A stretch of 54,950 bases of DNA from an uncultured Parvibacter sp. GTDB lineage: Bacteria; Actinomycetota; Coriobacteriia; Coriobacteriales; Eggerthellaceae. The translations under genes and the position numbers were made by a program. The notes below the pieces were generated by a model, which saw only the letters and a program-made list of their open reading frames with translations, was not told where the DNA came from and did no database searches. The DNA lies in assembly GCA_947649875.1 (NCBI GenBank), contig CANSTH010000002.1, forward strand, positions 1 through 54,950, in the 5' to 3' direction. This document shows, one piece after another, positions 24,824 through 32,569 of this stretch; position 1 is the first letter of the stretch; every line of letters starts with the position of its first letter.

Positions 24824-25486
24824 CTAGTCCTGGATAAACCGGGAGAATTGGGGCAGCAAGTCATGCCGCACGCAAGCCAGCACCAAGTCGCCGTTGTACA
24901 GGATGGAGTCCGGTGCCGGGATAGAACTGGCGCTGCCGTCGCTGCGCTCGAAGGCGATGATGCGCACCTCATGGTCGCGCTCCATTTCCGCTACGCGTAT
25001 AGAGCGCTTGTTCTCGCGCCAGGAAAGGTCCAGCGAGAAGCGCATCACCTCGAACTCGCCGAAGGTGTCTAAGTGCGAGCCGTGGCCCGACACGATTTTC
25101 GAGAACACATCCTCGGCCACCAGCGAGGTGCCGCACACGTAATCGAGCCCCAGTTGCATGTAGGCGCGCTCATGGTCGGGGTTGTACAGGCGGGCGATGG
25201 CATGGGGCACATCGAACAGCCGCGTTGCCACCTCGGCGCACATGAGGTTGGCGTTGTCGGACTGGGTGACGGCGGCCAGCACATCACAGTCCTCGATGCC
25301 GGCCTTCAACAAGGTGTCTTCATCGTAGCCAATGCCTTGGATGGTTGAGCCGTTAAACGCACGGCCCAGGTTAGAGAACGCATCGGCATTCACATCGATC
25401 ACGCACACGTTGCCACCGGTATCGGAAAGCATGTTGGCCAGTTGCGAACCCACACGGCCGCAGCCAACCACTATGACGTTGCTCAT
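24824..25486 (-). CDS. TrkA/KtrA-family potassium-uptake regulatory protein (RCK domain), second copy
   Basis: 220 residues, with the same plan as its downstream neighbour: GCGRVGSQLANML nucleotide loop, VIDVN at strand 2, and a TrkA-C region ending ILYNGDLVLACVRHDLLPQF. Ribosome binding site AAAGGAT precedes ATG. The 153-nt gap to the next gene suggests one operon. The two may form a hetero-octameric ring or serve two channels; the sequence alone cannot tell. Confidence 0.93.
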   Translation of the reverse strand: MSNVIVVGCGRVGSQLANMLSDTGGNVCVIDVNADAFSNLGRAFNGSTIQGIGYDEDTLLKAGIEDCDVLAAVTQSDNANLMCAEVATRLFDVPHAIARLYNPDHERAYMQLGLDYVCGTSLVAEDVFSKIVSGHGSHLDTFGEFEVMRFSLDLSWRENKRSIRVAEMERDHEVRIIAFERSDGSASSIPAPDSILYNGDLVLACVRHDLLPQFSRFIQD

Positions 25487-25615
25487 AAAGCATCCTTTGC
25501 TTCAAGTTTGCGCCGCCCGCATGGACTCGCCACCCGCACGGCCCTATCGCCCGCGCGGGACGGAAATTACGGCTGCAACCATGATAGCGGTTTTGGCGGC
25601 GGCACCTTGACGGGA

Positions 25616-25840
25616 TGGCGAAGGTTGGGTCATTCGACATCAGTTATGGAAGTGGAGCGACCACGCGTCAGAAGACGTTCATCTTTAACCCATCAATGAA
25701 GAAGTCAGAAGAAGGACAACCGGAGGTTGCCGGCGTGTCGAAAGCGAACATCTCCCGACATGCCGCCCCTGCACGAACCAACATCGCATCCAGTGCAGTA
25801 GATGCAGCAAACAAGATGACAAATGACCCGACCTTCGCCA
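25616..25840. repeat. 225-bp segment bounded by 19-bp inverted repeats, MITE-like
   Basis: TGGCGAAGGTTGGGTCATT (25616-25634) pairs with 25822-25840 with one G-T mismatch. The gap 25487-25895 otherwise holds no gene I can support. The right arm ends 15 nt before the putative -10 of the CorC-like gene. Target-site duplication is not obvious. Confidence 0.6.
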
Positions 25841-25854
25841 CGAGCGCAAAACCG

Positions 25855-25860
25855 CTATAC
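25855..25860 (+). promoter_or_regulatory. putative -10 box (TATACT) for the CorC-like gene
   Basis: TATACT lies 36 nt before the chosen ATG at 25896, with GC-rich DNA around it. The -35 region would fall inside the right inverted repeat, and no consensus -35 is present. Confidence 0.45.
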
Positions 25861-25895
25861 TGGTGCGATGCATGTTACGCGACGGGAAGGCGGTT

Positions 25896-26777
25896 ATGGA
25901 CATACCGAAGCCGGCAACGGCAGATACCTCTGAGAGCAAAGAGCAAGACAGGGCGAGCAGCCACGATCGGGACAAAGAGCGGGAGAAGCCCCGCGGATTC
26001 CTGGATTTTCTCCGGCCGCTTCGCCACGATGCCCCTTCCGAGGAAGAGCTGCTGGACCTGATGGACGAGAATGCGGACATCCAAGAGGACGAAAAACGGA
26101 TGATCCGCGACATCTTGGGGCTGGCCGACATGGCGGTGCGGGAAATCATGACCCCGCGGGTGGACATGATGCTGGTGGAGGACTGCGAGAGCTGCCGCGT
26201 GGCACTGGAGCGCATGCGAGGCACCGGATATTCGCGGCTGCCGGTGTACCACGATGATATCGACGGCATTGTGGGCATTGTCCACTACAAAGATCTCGTG
26301 GGCCCCCTGATGGACGGCCGCGACGACGAGCCGGTTACGAAGTACATGTACGATGCGCTGTTCGTGCCGGAAACCAAGGACGTAGTGCCGCTTTTGGGGG
26401 AGATGCAAGAGCAACGGCAGCAGATGGCCATCGTGGTGGACGAGTACGGCGGCACCGACGGCCTGATAACGGTGGAGGACATCCTCGAGGAAATCGTGGG
26501 CGAAATCATGGACGAAACCGATGCCGACGATGAGATGATAACCCTGGTGGCCGCCGGTGTGTGGCGCGTGGACGGGCGCTTCCCCACCGACGATGCCATC
26601 GAGCTGGGCTGGCCGGTTACCGACTCGGACGATTACGAGACCATCGCCGGCTGGCTGCTGGCGGCGCTGGATTGCGTGCCCAAGCCCGGCGATGAGCTGG
26701 AAATTGGCGGCTACCAATTCCGCATCGAGCGCATGCGTCGGCGCCGCATCTCAATAGTGCGCGTGCAGAAGCTGTAA
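25896..26777 (+). CDS. CorC/HlyC-like CBS-domain protein
   Basis: 293 residues with no membrane helices. An acidic N-terminal helical part (LLDLMDENADIQEDEKRMIRDILGLAD) is followed by two CBS motifs (VREIMTPRVDMMLVEDCES ... GYSRLPVYHDDIDGIVGIVHYKDL and VVPLLGEMQEQRQQMAIVVDEYGGTDGLITVEDILEEIVGEI). A CorC_HlyC transporter-associated domain ends the protein (WRVDGRFPTDDAIELGW). Proteins of this type bind adenosine nucleotides and are linked to Mg/Co efflux or membrane CNNM partners. ATG 25896 follows GGGAAGG. Convergent with the NRAMP-like gene, inside an ion-homeostasis block. Confidence 0.92.
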   Translation: MDIPKPATADTSESKEQDRASSHDRDKEREKPRGFLDFLRPLRHDAPSEEELLDLMDENADIQEDEKRMIRDILGLADMAVREIMTPRVDMMLVEDCESCRVALERMRGTGYSRLPVYHDDIDGIVGIVHYKDLVGPLMDGRDDEPVTKYMYDALFVPETKDVVPLLGEMQEQRQQMAIVVDEYGGTDGLITVEDILEEIVGEIMDETDADDEMITLVAAGVWRVDGRFPTDDAIELGWPVTDSDDYETIAGWLLAALDCVPKPGDELEIGGYQFRIERMRRRRISIVRVQKL

Positions 26778-26807
26778 GCACGCAACACCTCCGCCCTCAC
26801 ACCATTA

Positions 26808-26878
26808 GGCCGAGATAGAATCTCGGCCCTACGAAAACTCAGCGTTACCCTTCGTAGGGCGGAGATTCTATCTCCGCC
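26808..26878. repeat. facing pair of REP-like palindromes (copies 3 and 4)
   Basis: GGCCGAGA-tagaa-TCTCGGCC (26808-26828, followed by CTACGAA) and, inverted, TTCGTAGGGCGGAGA-ttcta-TCTCCGCC (26858-26878). The pair lies between convergent genes and may also act as a transcript end. Confidence 0.88.
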
Positions 26879-26924
26879 TGGAGTGCGACAACATGTCCGC
26901 CCTCGGAAGGCCGAGGCGGTAACC

Positions 26925-28604
26925 CTACGCCAGGCCCATCAGCTGCATGGCGAAGAGGACTAAGGTGAGGGCGCCCACTACCGCAACGGTGGCCCACAGC
27001 AGCACCTTGGCCACCGGGCCGCTGCGATAGCCCCCCATCACCCGCTTGTCGGCAGCGATGATGGCCATGAACGCCAGCAGCACCGGCAAGATGACGCCGT
27101 TCACAAACTGCGCCGTGAGCATCATGGCCAGAAGGTCCACCCCCGGCAACAACACAACCACCGCGGAGAACACAATCACGAAGGTGAACAGGCCCTTGAA
27201 CGTGGGGGCCTCGCGCCATTTCAGGGAAACGCCTGCCTCCCAGCCAAAGGCCTCGCAGATGACAAAGGCAGTGGTAAGCGGCAATACGCAGGCTGCCAGG
27301 AAGCTGGCAGCCACCAGCCCCACTGCGAACAGCACCTTCGCGTAAGGCCCAGCGAAGGGGGCAAGGGCCGCCGCGGCATCGGCGGCGCTGTCGATGGTGA
27401 TGCCCTGGGGAAACAGCACCGCGCCGGTGGTGACAATGATGAACCATGCCACCAAACAGGCGGCAATGGTGCCGGAAACCGAGTCCACCCGCTGCGAGAA
27501 CAAATCATCGCTGGTGAGGCCCTTCTCCACCACATTGCTTTGGGTGAAGAACATCATCCACGGGGCGATGGTAGTGCCAATCATGGCGATAACCAGCGAA
27601 ATGAAACTGGTCTGCCCCACAAACTGGGGCACCACGGTGTGCTGCAGGGCGTCTGCCCAGTTGGGCTGTGCCATGAACGCGGCAACGATATAGGTGACGA
27701 ACACCAGCGAAAGCCCCAAAAACACCTTCTGCACCCGCTTGTAACTGCCCCCTACCACCAAAAGCCACACAGCCATGGCGGCAAGCGGAACTGAGACGTA
27801 CTTCGACACGCCGAACATCTCCATGCCCGATGCAATGCCGGCGAACTCCGAGAAGGTAGTGCACACGTTGCCGATGAGCAGCGCCAACATGGCAAGCGCT
27901 GTAAGCCGGATACCGAATCGCTCGCGGATGAGGGCGGCAAACCCCTTGCCAGTGACGGCCCCCATGCGACCGGCAGTGGTTTCCACCACAATCAACAGCA
28001 CGCACATGATGGGAATGACCCATAGGGTGGCAAAGCCGAACTGGGCGCCGGCGGTGGAGTACGTGGATATGCCGCCGGCATCGTTGCCGGCCATGGCAGT
28101 GACGATGCCCGGGCCCATAGCAGCCAACACCATCAGCATCTTGGAAGGTTTGCGCTGGCGCACTTCCTCTTCGCGGGTGGATTCGTGCTCAAGCTCCCGC
28201 AGCTCTGCCTGCACGTGATCGTTAGAGAGGCCGTTGGTGGCAAAGCCGCCCTTGCCCTTCAGGGTTTCCGCGGCGCCGCCAGCGCCCGGTTGAGGGGGAA
28301 TCGCCAGCTCGGAAGCATTTCGTCGGCTGGCGCCATCGGCCTGGACACCACGGCCCTTGCCGCCAAATAACCCCAGCAGCCCGGCTCTAGGTGAGCGGCC
28401 ACCTTGGGAGCCATTCGCTCCTTCGCCCTTTTCGCCAAAACGCCCGGCACCCCTCGGGTGCTTCCCTGCCGAAGCACCCTCGGCCCCGGCCGCCCCCCGG
28501 CCCGGCAGCGGGCGGTTGCCCGTCATGCCGCGCACCGGCAGCCCCCGGCTCTTGCCGCGAGTGCGGGCCGCTCGCATGTTTTTGCTGTTCTTCTCCGCAG
28601 CCAT
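26925..28604 (-). CDS. NRAMP-family transporter, magnesium-type (NRMT-like) by motif
   Basis: 559 residues. A Gly/Arg/Lys-rich, probably disordered head of about 155 residues precedes about 11 membrane helices of the SLC11/NRAMP fold. The classic helix-1 metal motif DPGN reads DAGG here (MAGNDAGGIST). The helix-6 MPHN region reads APWM (GTTIAPWMMFFTQS), so the transition-metal-selecting Met is missing. This matches what is known of NRAMP-related Mg2+ transporters (NRMTs), one of which was studied from Eggerthella lenta. I chose ATG 28604 (GGGTGA upstream); GTG 28613 is possible. It starts 12 nt after the MgtE-like gene, in one operon. Confidence 0.9.
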   Translation of the reverse strand: MAAEKNSKNMRAARTRGKSRGLPVRGMTGNRPLPGRGAAGAEGASAGKHPRGAGRFGEKGEGANGSQGGRSPRAGLLGLFGGKGRGVQADGASRRNASELAIPPQPGAGGAAETLKGKGGFATNGLSNDHVQAELRELEHESTREEEVRQRKPSKMLMVLAAMGPGIVTAMAGNDAGGISTYSTAGAQFGFATLWVIPIMCVLLIVVETTAGRMGAVTGKGFAALIRERFGIRLTALAMLALLIGNVCTTFSEFAGIASGMEMFGVSKYVSVPLAAMAVWLLVVGGSYKRVQKVFLGLSLVFVTYIVAAFMAQPNWADALQHTVVPQFVGQTSFISLVIAMIGTTIAPWMMFFTQSNVVEKGLTSDDLFSQRVDSVSGTIAACLVAWFIIVTTGAVLFPQGITIDSAADAAAALAPFAGPYAKVLFAVGLVAASFLAACVLPLTTAFVICEAFGWEAGVSLKWREAPTFKGLFTFVIVFSAVVVLLPGVDLLAMMLTAQFVNGVILPVLLAFMAIIAADKRVMGGYRSGPVAKVLLWATVAVVGALTLVLFAMQLMGLA

Positions 28605-28616
28605 CAGGGTCACCCG

Positions 28617-29981
28617 TTAGTTGGCGTGCCAGGTTCCCGTGGCGCTAAGCACCTGCACCACCACGAAGGTGTACAGCGCCAGCACCAGCACCGCCACCAG
28701 GGCAATGCCCAGCCCCATGCCCAGCGACACCTTGGTGCGCTCGCTGCTCACGTCGTCCTCGATGGCGTCCCAGGCGTCCTCGGTGGTGACGATGCCCACT
28801 ATGGCGCCGCGCTCGTCCACCACCGGCATGGCGGGAATGTCGTACTTGAAGATGTCGGCGGCCACGTCTTCCTCGGTTTCGTTGGGGTTCACCGAAATCA
28901 CGTCGTCGTACATGACGTCGCCCACCACTTTGGAGTCGTCGGTGAGCACCAGCGTGCGCAACGACAGCACCCCCACCAGCTTGTCGTAGTCATCGGTCAC
29001 GTACACGTAGTGCACGGTGGGGTGATCGTCGTCCAGCTCGCGCAGCACCTCGATGGTCTCCCCCACCGTGGCCGTGCGTGGCACTGCCACAAACTGGGTG
29101 GTCATCATGCCGCCGGCGGTACCGTCTTTGTAGCCCAAAAGCCGGCGAATCTCGGTGGCGTCTTCCATGCCCATCAGGCGCAACAGCGTTTCCGCCTTCT
29201 CGTAGGGAAGGTCGCGCACAATGTCGGCGGCGTCATCGGGGTCCATGTTGCCAATGAGGCGGGCAGCGCGGGCGTCGTCCAAATCGTCGATGAACTCCGC
29301 CTGGTACTCGTCCTCCATCTCGGAAATGGCCTCGGTGGCGCGAGCATCGTCCAGGTGCTCAAACACGGTGGCGCGCTGCTGAGGGTCAAGCTGCTCCAAG
29401 ATGTCGGCCACGTCGGCCGGGTGCAACTCGTCCAAACGGCGATGGGTCACCGACAGCTGCACTTCCGACAGGTCGCGATCCAACAGGTCCATGTAGTTCC
29501 AGGCAATCAGCTGCTCGTCGATGCGCTTGCCGAACAGCTTGGCCACCGCCACTGCCGCCTTCTCCAGCCACGGGTGCAGGCCGCGCAAAATGCCGCGGGC
29601 CCCCACCTCTGCGCCCAGAAGCCGCAGCTGGCTGCCCGATTGCGACAGTTTCAGATCGTTTACGCGCACCACCTTCATGCCTTGAGTGTCCACAATCTGG
29701 CGGTTCAGCAAATCGCGCGCTAGCAGCACCTCATCGGGCTGCAGGTAGCTGAAGCGAATGTCGTGGGCTTCCACCCCCAGCGTAATGCCGTCCTCGGTGA
29801 ACTGGTCCACGTACTTTCGCCACGAGATCATGAACGGCACCTTGCCCGGCCCCTGGAAGGCCAGGCTAGTAATGCGGGGAAACACCTCGCCGGTGGAAAT
29901 GGCCAGGTCGGAGATGGTTCCAAGCTTCTCGCCCGTGGCGTCCACCACCGGCTTGCCTATCATTTGGGACAAATAGAGCAT
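28617..29981 (-). CDS. MgtE-like sensor protein: PRC-barrel, MgtE-N, CBS pair, one C-terminal membrane helix
   Basis: 454 residues. A PRC-barrel-like N-terminus (LSQMIGKPVVDATGEKLGTISDL) leads to an MgtE intracellular N domain made of helical repeats (LHPADVADILEQLDPQQRATVFEHL; MDPDDAADIVRDLPYEKAETLLRLM). Two CBS motifs follow (GTAGGMMTTQFVAVP ... VGVLSLRTLVL; VGDVMYDDVISVNPN ... VGIVTTEDAWDAI). It ends in a single membrane helix (LGIALVAVLVLALYTFVVVQV). MgtE's transport domain is absent. MgtE-N/CBS parts bind Mg2+ and gate MgtE; here the natural target is the NRAMP-like transporter encoded next. ATG 29981 follows AAAGGAA. Confidence 0.92.
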   Translation of the reverse strand: MLYLSQMIGKPVVDATGEKLGTISDLAISTGEVFPRITSLAFQGPGKVPFMISWRKYVDQFTEDGITLGVEAHDIRFSYLQPDEVLLARDLLNRQIVDTQGMKVVRVNDLKLSQSGSQLRLLGAEVGARGILRGLHPWLEKAAVAVAKLFGKRIDEQLIAWNYMDLLDRDLSEVQLSVTHRRLDELHPADVADILEQLDPQQRATVFEHLDDARATEAISEMEDEYQAEFIDDLDDARAARLIGNMDPDDAADIVRDLPYEKAETLLRLMGMEDATEIRRLLGYKDGTAGGMMTTQFVAVPRTATVGETIEVLRELDDDHPTVHYVYVTDDYDKLVGVLSLRTLVLTDDSKVVGDVMYDDVISVNPNETEEDVAADIFKYDIPAMPVVDERGAIVGIVTTEDAWDAIEDDVSSERTKVSLGMGLGIALVAVLVLALYTFVVVQVLSATGTWHAN

Positions 29982-30006
29982 GGCTATTCCTTTGCGCATC
30001 CAGTCG

Positions 30007-30077
30007 TTCCCGACGGAGCGCCAAGGCAGCCGTCGGGAAGGTTACATACTGTGAGGCTTCGATTTTCGAACCTTCAC
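30007..30077 (-). promoter_or_regulatory. structured leader upstream of the MgtE-like/NRAMP operon
   Basis: Two hairpins precede the ribosome binding site on the minus strand: an imperfect 12-position stem (30051-30077) and a perfect 10-bp stem TTCCCGACGG/CCGTCGGGAA (30007-30039). It does not match the M-box consensus I know, but its place before magnesium-related genes makes metal control possible. Confidence 0.4.
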
Positions 30078-30167
30078 GAATGTCCTTCCTCTTCAACAAT
30101 AGAACCAAGCTTGCCATCCGCTACGGGCCCGCCAATCGGTCGGCCAACAAGCGGCACGGCAAACGAA

Positions 30168-30197
30168 AACGGGCCTGCGAAACATCGCAAGCCCGTT
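30168..30197 (-). terminator. intrinsic terminator of the symporter gene
   Basis: A 13-position stem with one mismatch (AACGGGCcTGCGA / TCGCAaGCCCGTT) has a 4-nt loop and TTTT on the minus strand. It lies 75 nt downstream of the symporter stop. Confidence 0.8.
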
Positions 30198-30271
30198 AAT
30201 TATAGGGGAAGAATCCGAAGATGGTCCAAGGTTTAATCAGGCGGATGGAATTTCCCGAAAAGGTGCCGAAC

Positions 30272-31846
30272 CTATGCGTCCAGCACGGCTTCGGGGCCCT
30301 CGGGCAGCGGTTGGCCGTTCAGCTCGCGGGCGAACTCGCGGTCGATGGCGCCCTCGGGCGTGGGCGGGTTAACCTCGAAGGGCACCGCCGGCGTGACCAA
30401 GCTCACCAGCGGCACCACCGCCAGCGAAAGCAGCATGCACAGCGCGCCACAGTTGATGGGGCTGGCAATGAGCGGCGTGCCCGCGAAGCCCATGAACATG
30501 TTTACCGCGGTAAGGCCCACACCGATGGCAAACGAGCACCACACCGCCGCCTTCGAGATTTTCCCGGAATACAGCCCCCAGAAGAAGGGGCCCAGAAACG
30601 CGCCGGCCAGCGCGCCCCACGAGTAGCCCATCAGCTGCGCGATGAACACGATGGAGGAGTGGTACTGCACCAGCGCTATAACCGCCGACACCGCCACGAA
30701 CGCCACCAGTAACACGCGCATGCACACGATCTGCTTCTTCTCGGACATGTCCTTCACCACGTTGCCCTTGATGAGATCGATGGTGAGGGTGGAGGAAGAA
30801 GTGAGCACCAACGAAGACAACGTGGACATGGAGGCGGAGAGCACCAGTACGATGACCAGGCCAATCAGCAAGTCGGGCAGGGTGGACAGCATGGTGGGGA
30901 TAACCGAGTCGTAGATGGGGGTGCCATTGGCGGCGTACTCGATTTGCCCCTCGTACAGGCGGCCGAACCCGCCCAGGAAATAGGAGCCGCCGGCCACCAC
31001 GAAGGCGAACACGGTGGAGATGATGGCCCCCTGCTTCACCGCCGAGCTGGATTTGATGGCGTAGAACTTCTGCACCATCTGCGGCAGGCCCCAGGTGCCC
31101 AGGCTGGTGAGCACCACCACGCCCAGCAGATTGAACAGATCGGGGCCGAAGAAGCTGATGTAGGCCCCTTGCATGGCAGTGCCATCGGCGGGAATCTGCG
31201 ACAGGCTGATGATGGCCTCCGAGAAGCCGCCGTTGTTCAGCAGCACCGCCACAATAACCGCCGTGATGCCCAGCAGCATCACAATGCCCTGGATGAAGTC
31301 GTTCATCACCGTGGCCATGTAGCCGCCCACTACTACATATATACAAGTGACCACCGCCATGCCGATGACGCACCAATCGTAGGGCAGGTTAAAGGCCATG
31401 CCAAACAGGCGCGACAGGCCGTTGTACACGCTGGCGGTATAGGGGATGAGGAACACGAAGATGATGGCCGCGGCGGCGATGCGCAGCGCCTTGGACTGGT
31501 AGCGCTTGCCGAAGAACTCCGGCATGGTGGCCGCTTTCAGGCGATGGGTCATCTCACGGGTGCGCGGCCCCAGCACCCACCAGGCCAAGAGGCTGCCAAG
31601 AATGGCGTTGCCGATGCCGGCCCAAGTTGCCGCCAGCCCGTACTTGAACCCGAACTGGCCGGCGTAGCCTACGAACACCACCGCCGAGAAGTAGCTGGTG
31701 CCGTAAGCGAACGCGCTCATCCACGGCCCCACCTTGCGACCGCCCAGCACGAAGCCGTCCACAGTTTTGGTGTAATGGCGGCAGTAGATGCCAACGCCCA
31801 CTGCCACTGCCACGAATATCAACACTAAAAGGATCTTGACGAACAT
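30272..31846 (-). CDS. sodium:solute symporter family protein (PutP-like)
   Basis: 524 residues, about 13 membrane helices, the normal length for the SSS family. It imports an organic solute with Na+. Family features: the start ILLVLIFVAVAVGVGIYCRHYTKTVDGFVLGGRKVGPWMSA, the region FGKRYQSKALRIAAA, and the SSS signature area (SASMSTLSSLVLTSSSTLTIDL) near helix 8. ATG follows GGAAGAAAG. Monocistronic with its own terminator. The substrate (proline, pantothenate or another) cannot be read from the sequence. Confidence 0.93.
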   Translation of the reverse strand: MFVKILLVLIFVAVAVGVGIYCRHYTKTVDGFVLGGRKVGPWMSAFAYGTSYFSAVVFVGYAGQFGFKYGLAATWAGIGNAILGSLLAWWVLGPRTREMTHRLKAATMPEFFGKRYQSKALRIAAAAIIFVFLIPYTASVYNGLSRLFGMAFNLPYDWCVIGMAVVTCIYVVVGGYMATVMNDFIQGIVMLLGITAVIVAVLLNNGGFSEAIISLSQIPADGTAMQGAYISFFGPDLFNLLGVVVLTSLGTWGLPQMVQKFYAIKSSSAVKQGAIISTVFAFVVAGGSYFLGGFGRLYEGQIEYAANGTPIYDSVIPTMLSTLPDLLIGLVIVLVLSASMSTLSSLVLTSSSTLTIDLIKGNVVKDMSEKKQIVCMRVLLVAFVAVSAVIALVQYHSSIVFIAQLMGYSWGALAGAFLGPFFWGLYSGKISKAAVWCSFAIGVGLTAVNMFMGFAGTPLIASPINCGALCMLLSLAVVPLVSLVTPAVPFEVNPPTPEGAIDREFARELNGQPLPEGPEAVLDA

Positions 31847-32107
31847 CTTTCTTCCTTTGCTCTTCCTAGCTTGCCCTCCCCGCTCTTGAGGGAGAAGGCG
31901 TCACTCAAACTGCGCAAACGCTTCCATTCCGTCGCACGCGAGCAACCTGGAGACGTTGGCGCCGTCCAAAACCTCACTCGCGCTGGCTTGCGCACCGCAG
32001 GGGGCCTTCTCTACCACCGCAGGGGGCCTCCCTACGAAATCAATGGCGCACACGGCTTGCCGCCTCATCCGGGCAAAAAAATAGCCACGGGCGAAAACCG
32101 TGTGCTA

Positions 32108-32395
32108 TCAATATCGAAACTCAAATTGTGGAGGATGGCCGCCGGCCTGTTTCTGGGCGGCCTTGTGGGCACTCATAACTGCGCACTCGTGAGAAACCAC
32201 ATTGCCGCTACACTGCGCCGCTTTGTGGGCACTCATGAGAGCGCACTCATGGGCAACCGCAACGCCGCAACACTGGGCGGCCTTGTGGGCGCTCATCAGG
32301 GCGCACTCGTCCATGGGCCGGTTTTTCTGCTCGGCCCAACGGGCGCTCATCACTGCGCACGCCCTGTCATCGTTATGCCACTTCGCCAAATTCAT
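32108..32395 (-). CDS. candidate small protein with Cys/His/Met 20-residue repeats
   Basis: About 95 residues from Met 32395; an earlier Met at 32476 would add 27. Three repeats carry [HD]ECA[LV]MSAHKAAQ and a fourth, degenerate one reads ACAVMSARWAEQ. Between copies the DNA differs mostly at third codon positions of this minus-strand frame (GCA/GCT/GCC, AGT/AGC, AAG/AAA, GCC/GCG), and spacing varies by two whole codons (18 versus 20). Both points indicate selection on this frame. No signal peptide or strong ribosome binding site is visible; GGGAGGTG lies 34 nt upstream. Repeated Cys, His and Met suggest metal or haem binding, which is speculative. No family recognised. Confidence 0.45.
   Translation of the reverse strand: MNLAKWHNDDRACAVMSARWAEQKNRPMDECALMSAHKAAQCCGVAVAHECALMSAHKAAQCSGNVVSHECAVMSAHKAAQKQAGGHPPQFEFRY
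32155..32373. repeat. 60-bp tandem repeat, three full copies and one partial
   Basis: Units begin at 32155, 32215 and 32275 with exact 60-bp spacing (GGCGGCCTTGTGGGC-type start). A fourth partial unit is shifted by 6 bp. They encode the repeats of the candidate minus-strand protein. The rest of the gap (31847-32107) holds no gene; it has a 14-bp direct repeat ACCGCAGGGGGCCT at 31994 and 32016. Confidence 0.9.
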
Positions 32396-32480
32396 GGCCG
32401 CCACTTTAGCACAACAGAGCGCACCTCCCGGCCAAAATACGGTGGGAATTCCAAAAACGGTGATTTTGCTGGTCATTGTT

Positions 32481-32489
32481 TGATATACT
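32481..32489 (+). promoter_or_regulatory. extended -10 promoter of the NhaC gene
   Basis: TGATATACT contains an extended -10 (TG-n-TATACT) 81 nt before ATG 32570. No good -35 is seen, as is common for extended -10 promoters. Confidence 0.55.
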
Positions 32490-32569
32490 GGCACACGCTT
32501 GCGAATGTCCCATAGGCAGGCATGCGCGTGCGTACGCGTAGGACGCAACCCATCGACAAAGGGGAAACT

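Noticed and set aside
28404-29723. 439-codon plus-strand ORF opposite the MgtE-like gene
   Set aside because: Antisense shadow; the minus strand holds CBS and MgtE-N motifs.
29982-30167. M-box magnesium riboswitch before the MgtE-like gene
   Set aside because: The expected conserved words (for example GTTAGGTGAGGCTCC) are absent; kept only as an undefined leader.
32155-32373. CRISPR array
   Set aside because: The units are contiguous 60-bp tandem repeats without unique spacers and no cas gene is nearby. No CRISPR array was seen anywhere in the window.
31871-32515. plus-strand ORF across the 60-bp repeats
   Set aside because: Repeat units diverge at amino-acid level in this frame (N/E/Q, C/S/G), while the minus frame is conserved.
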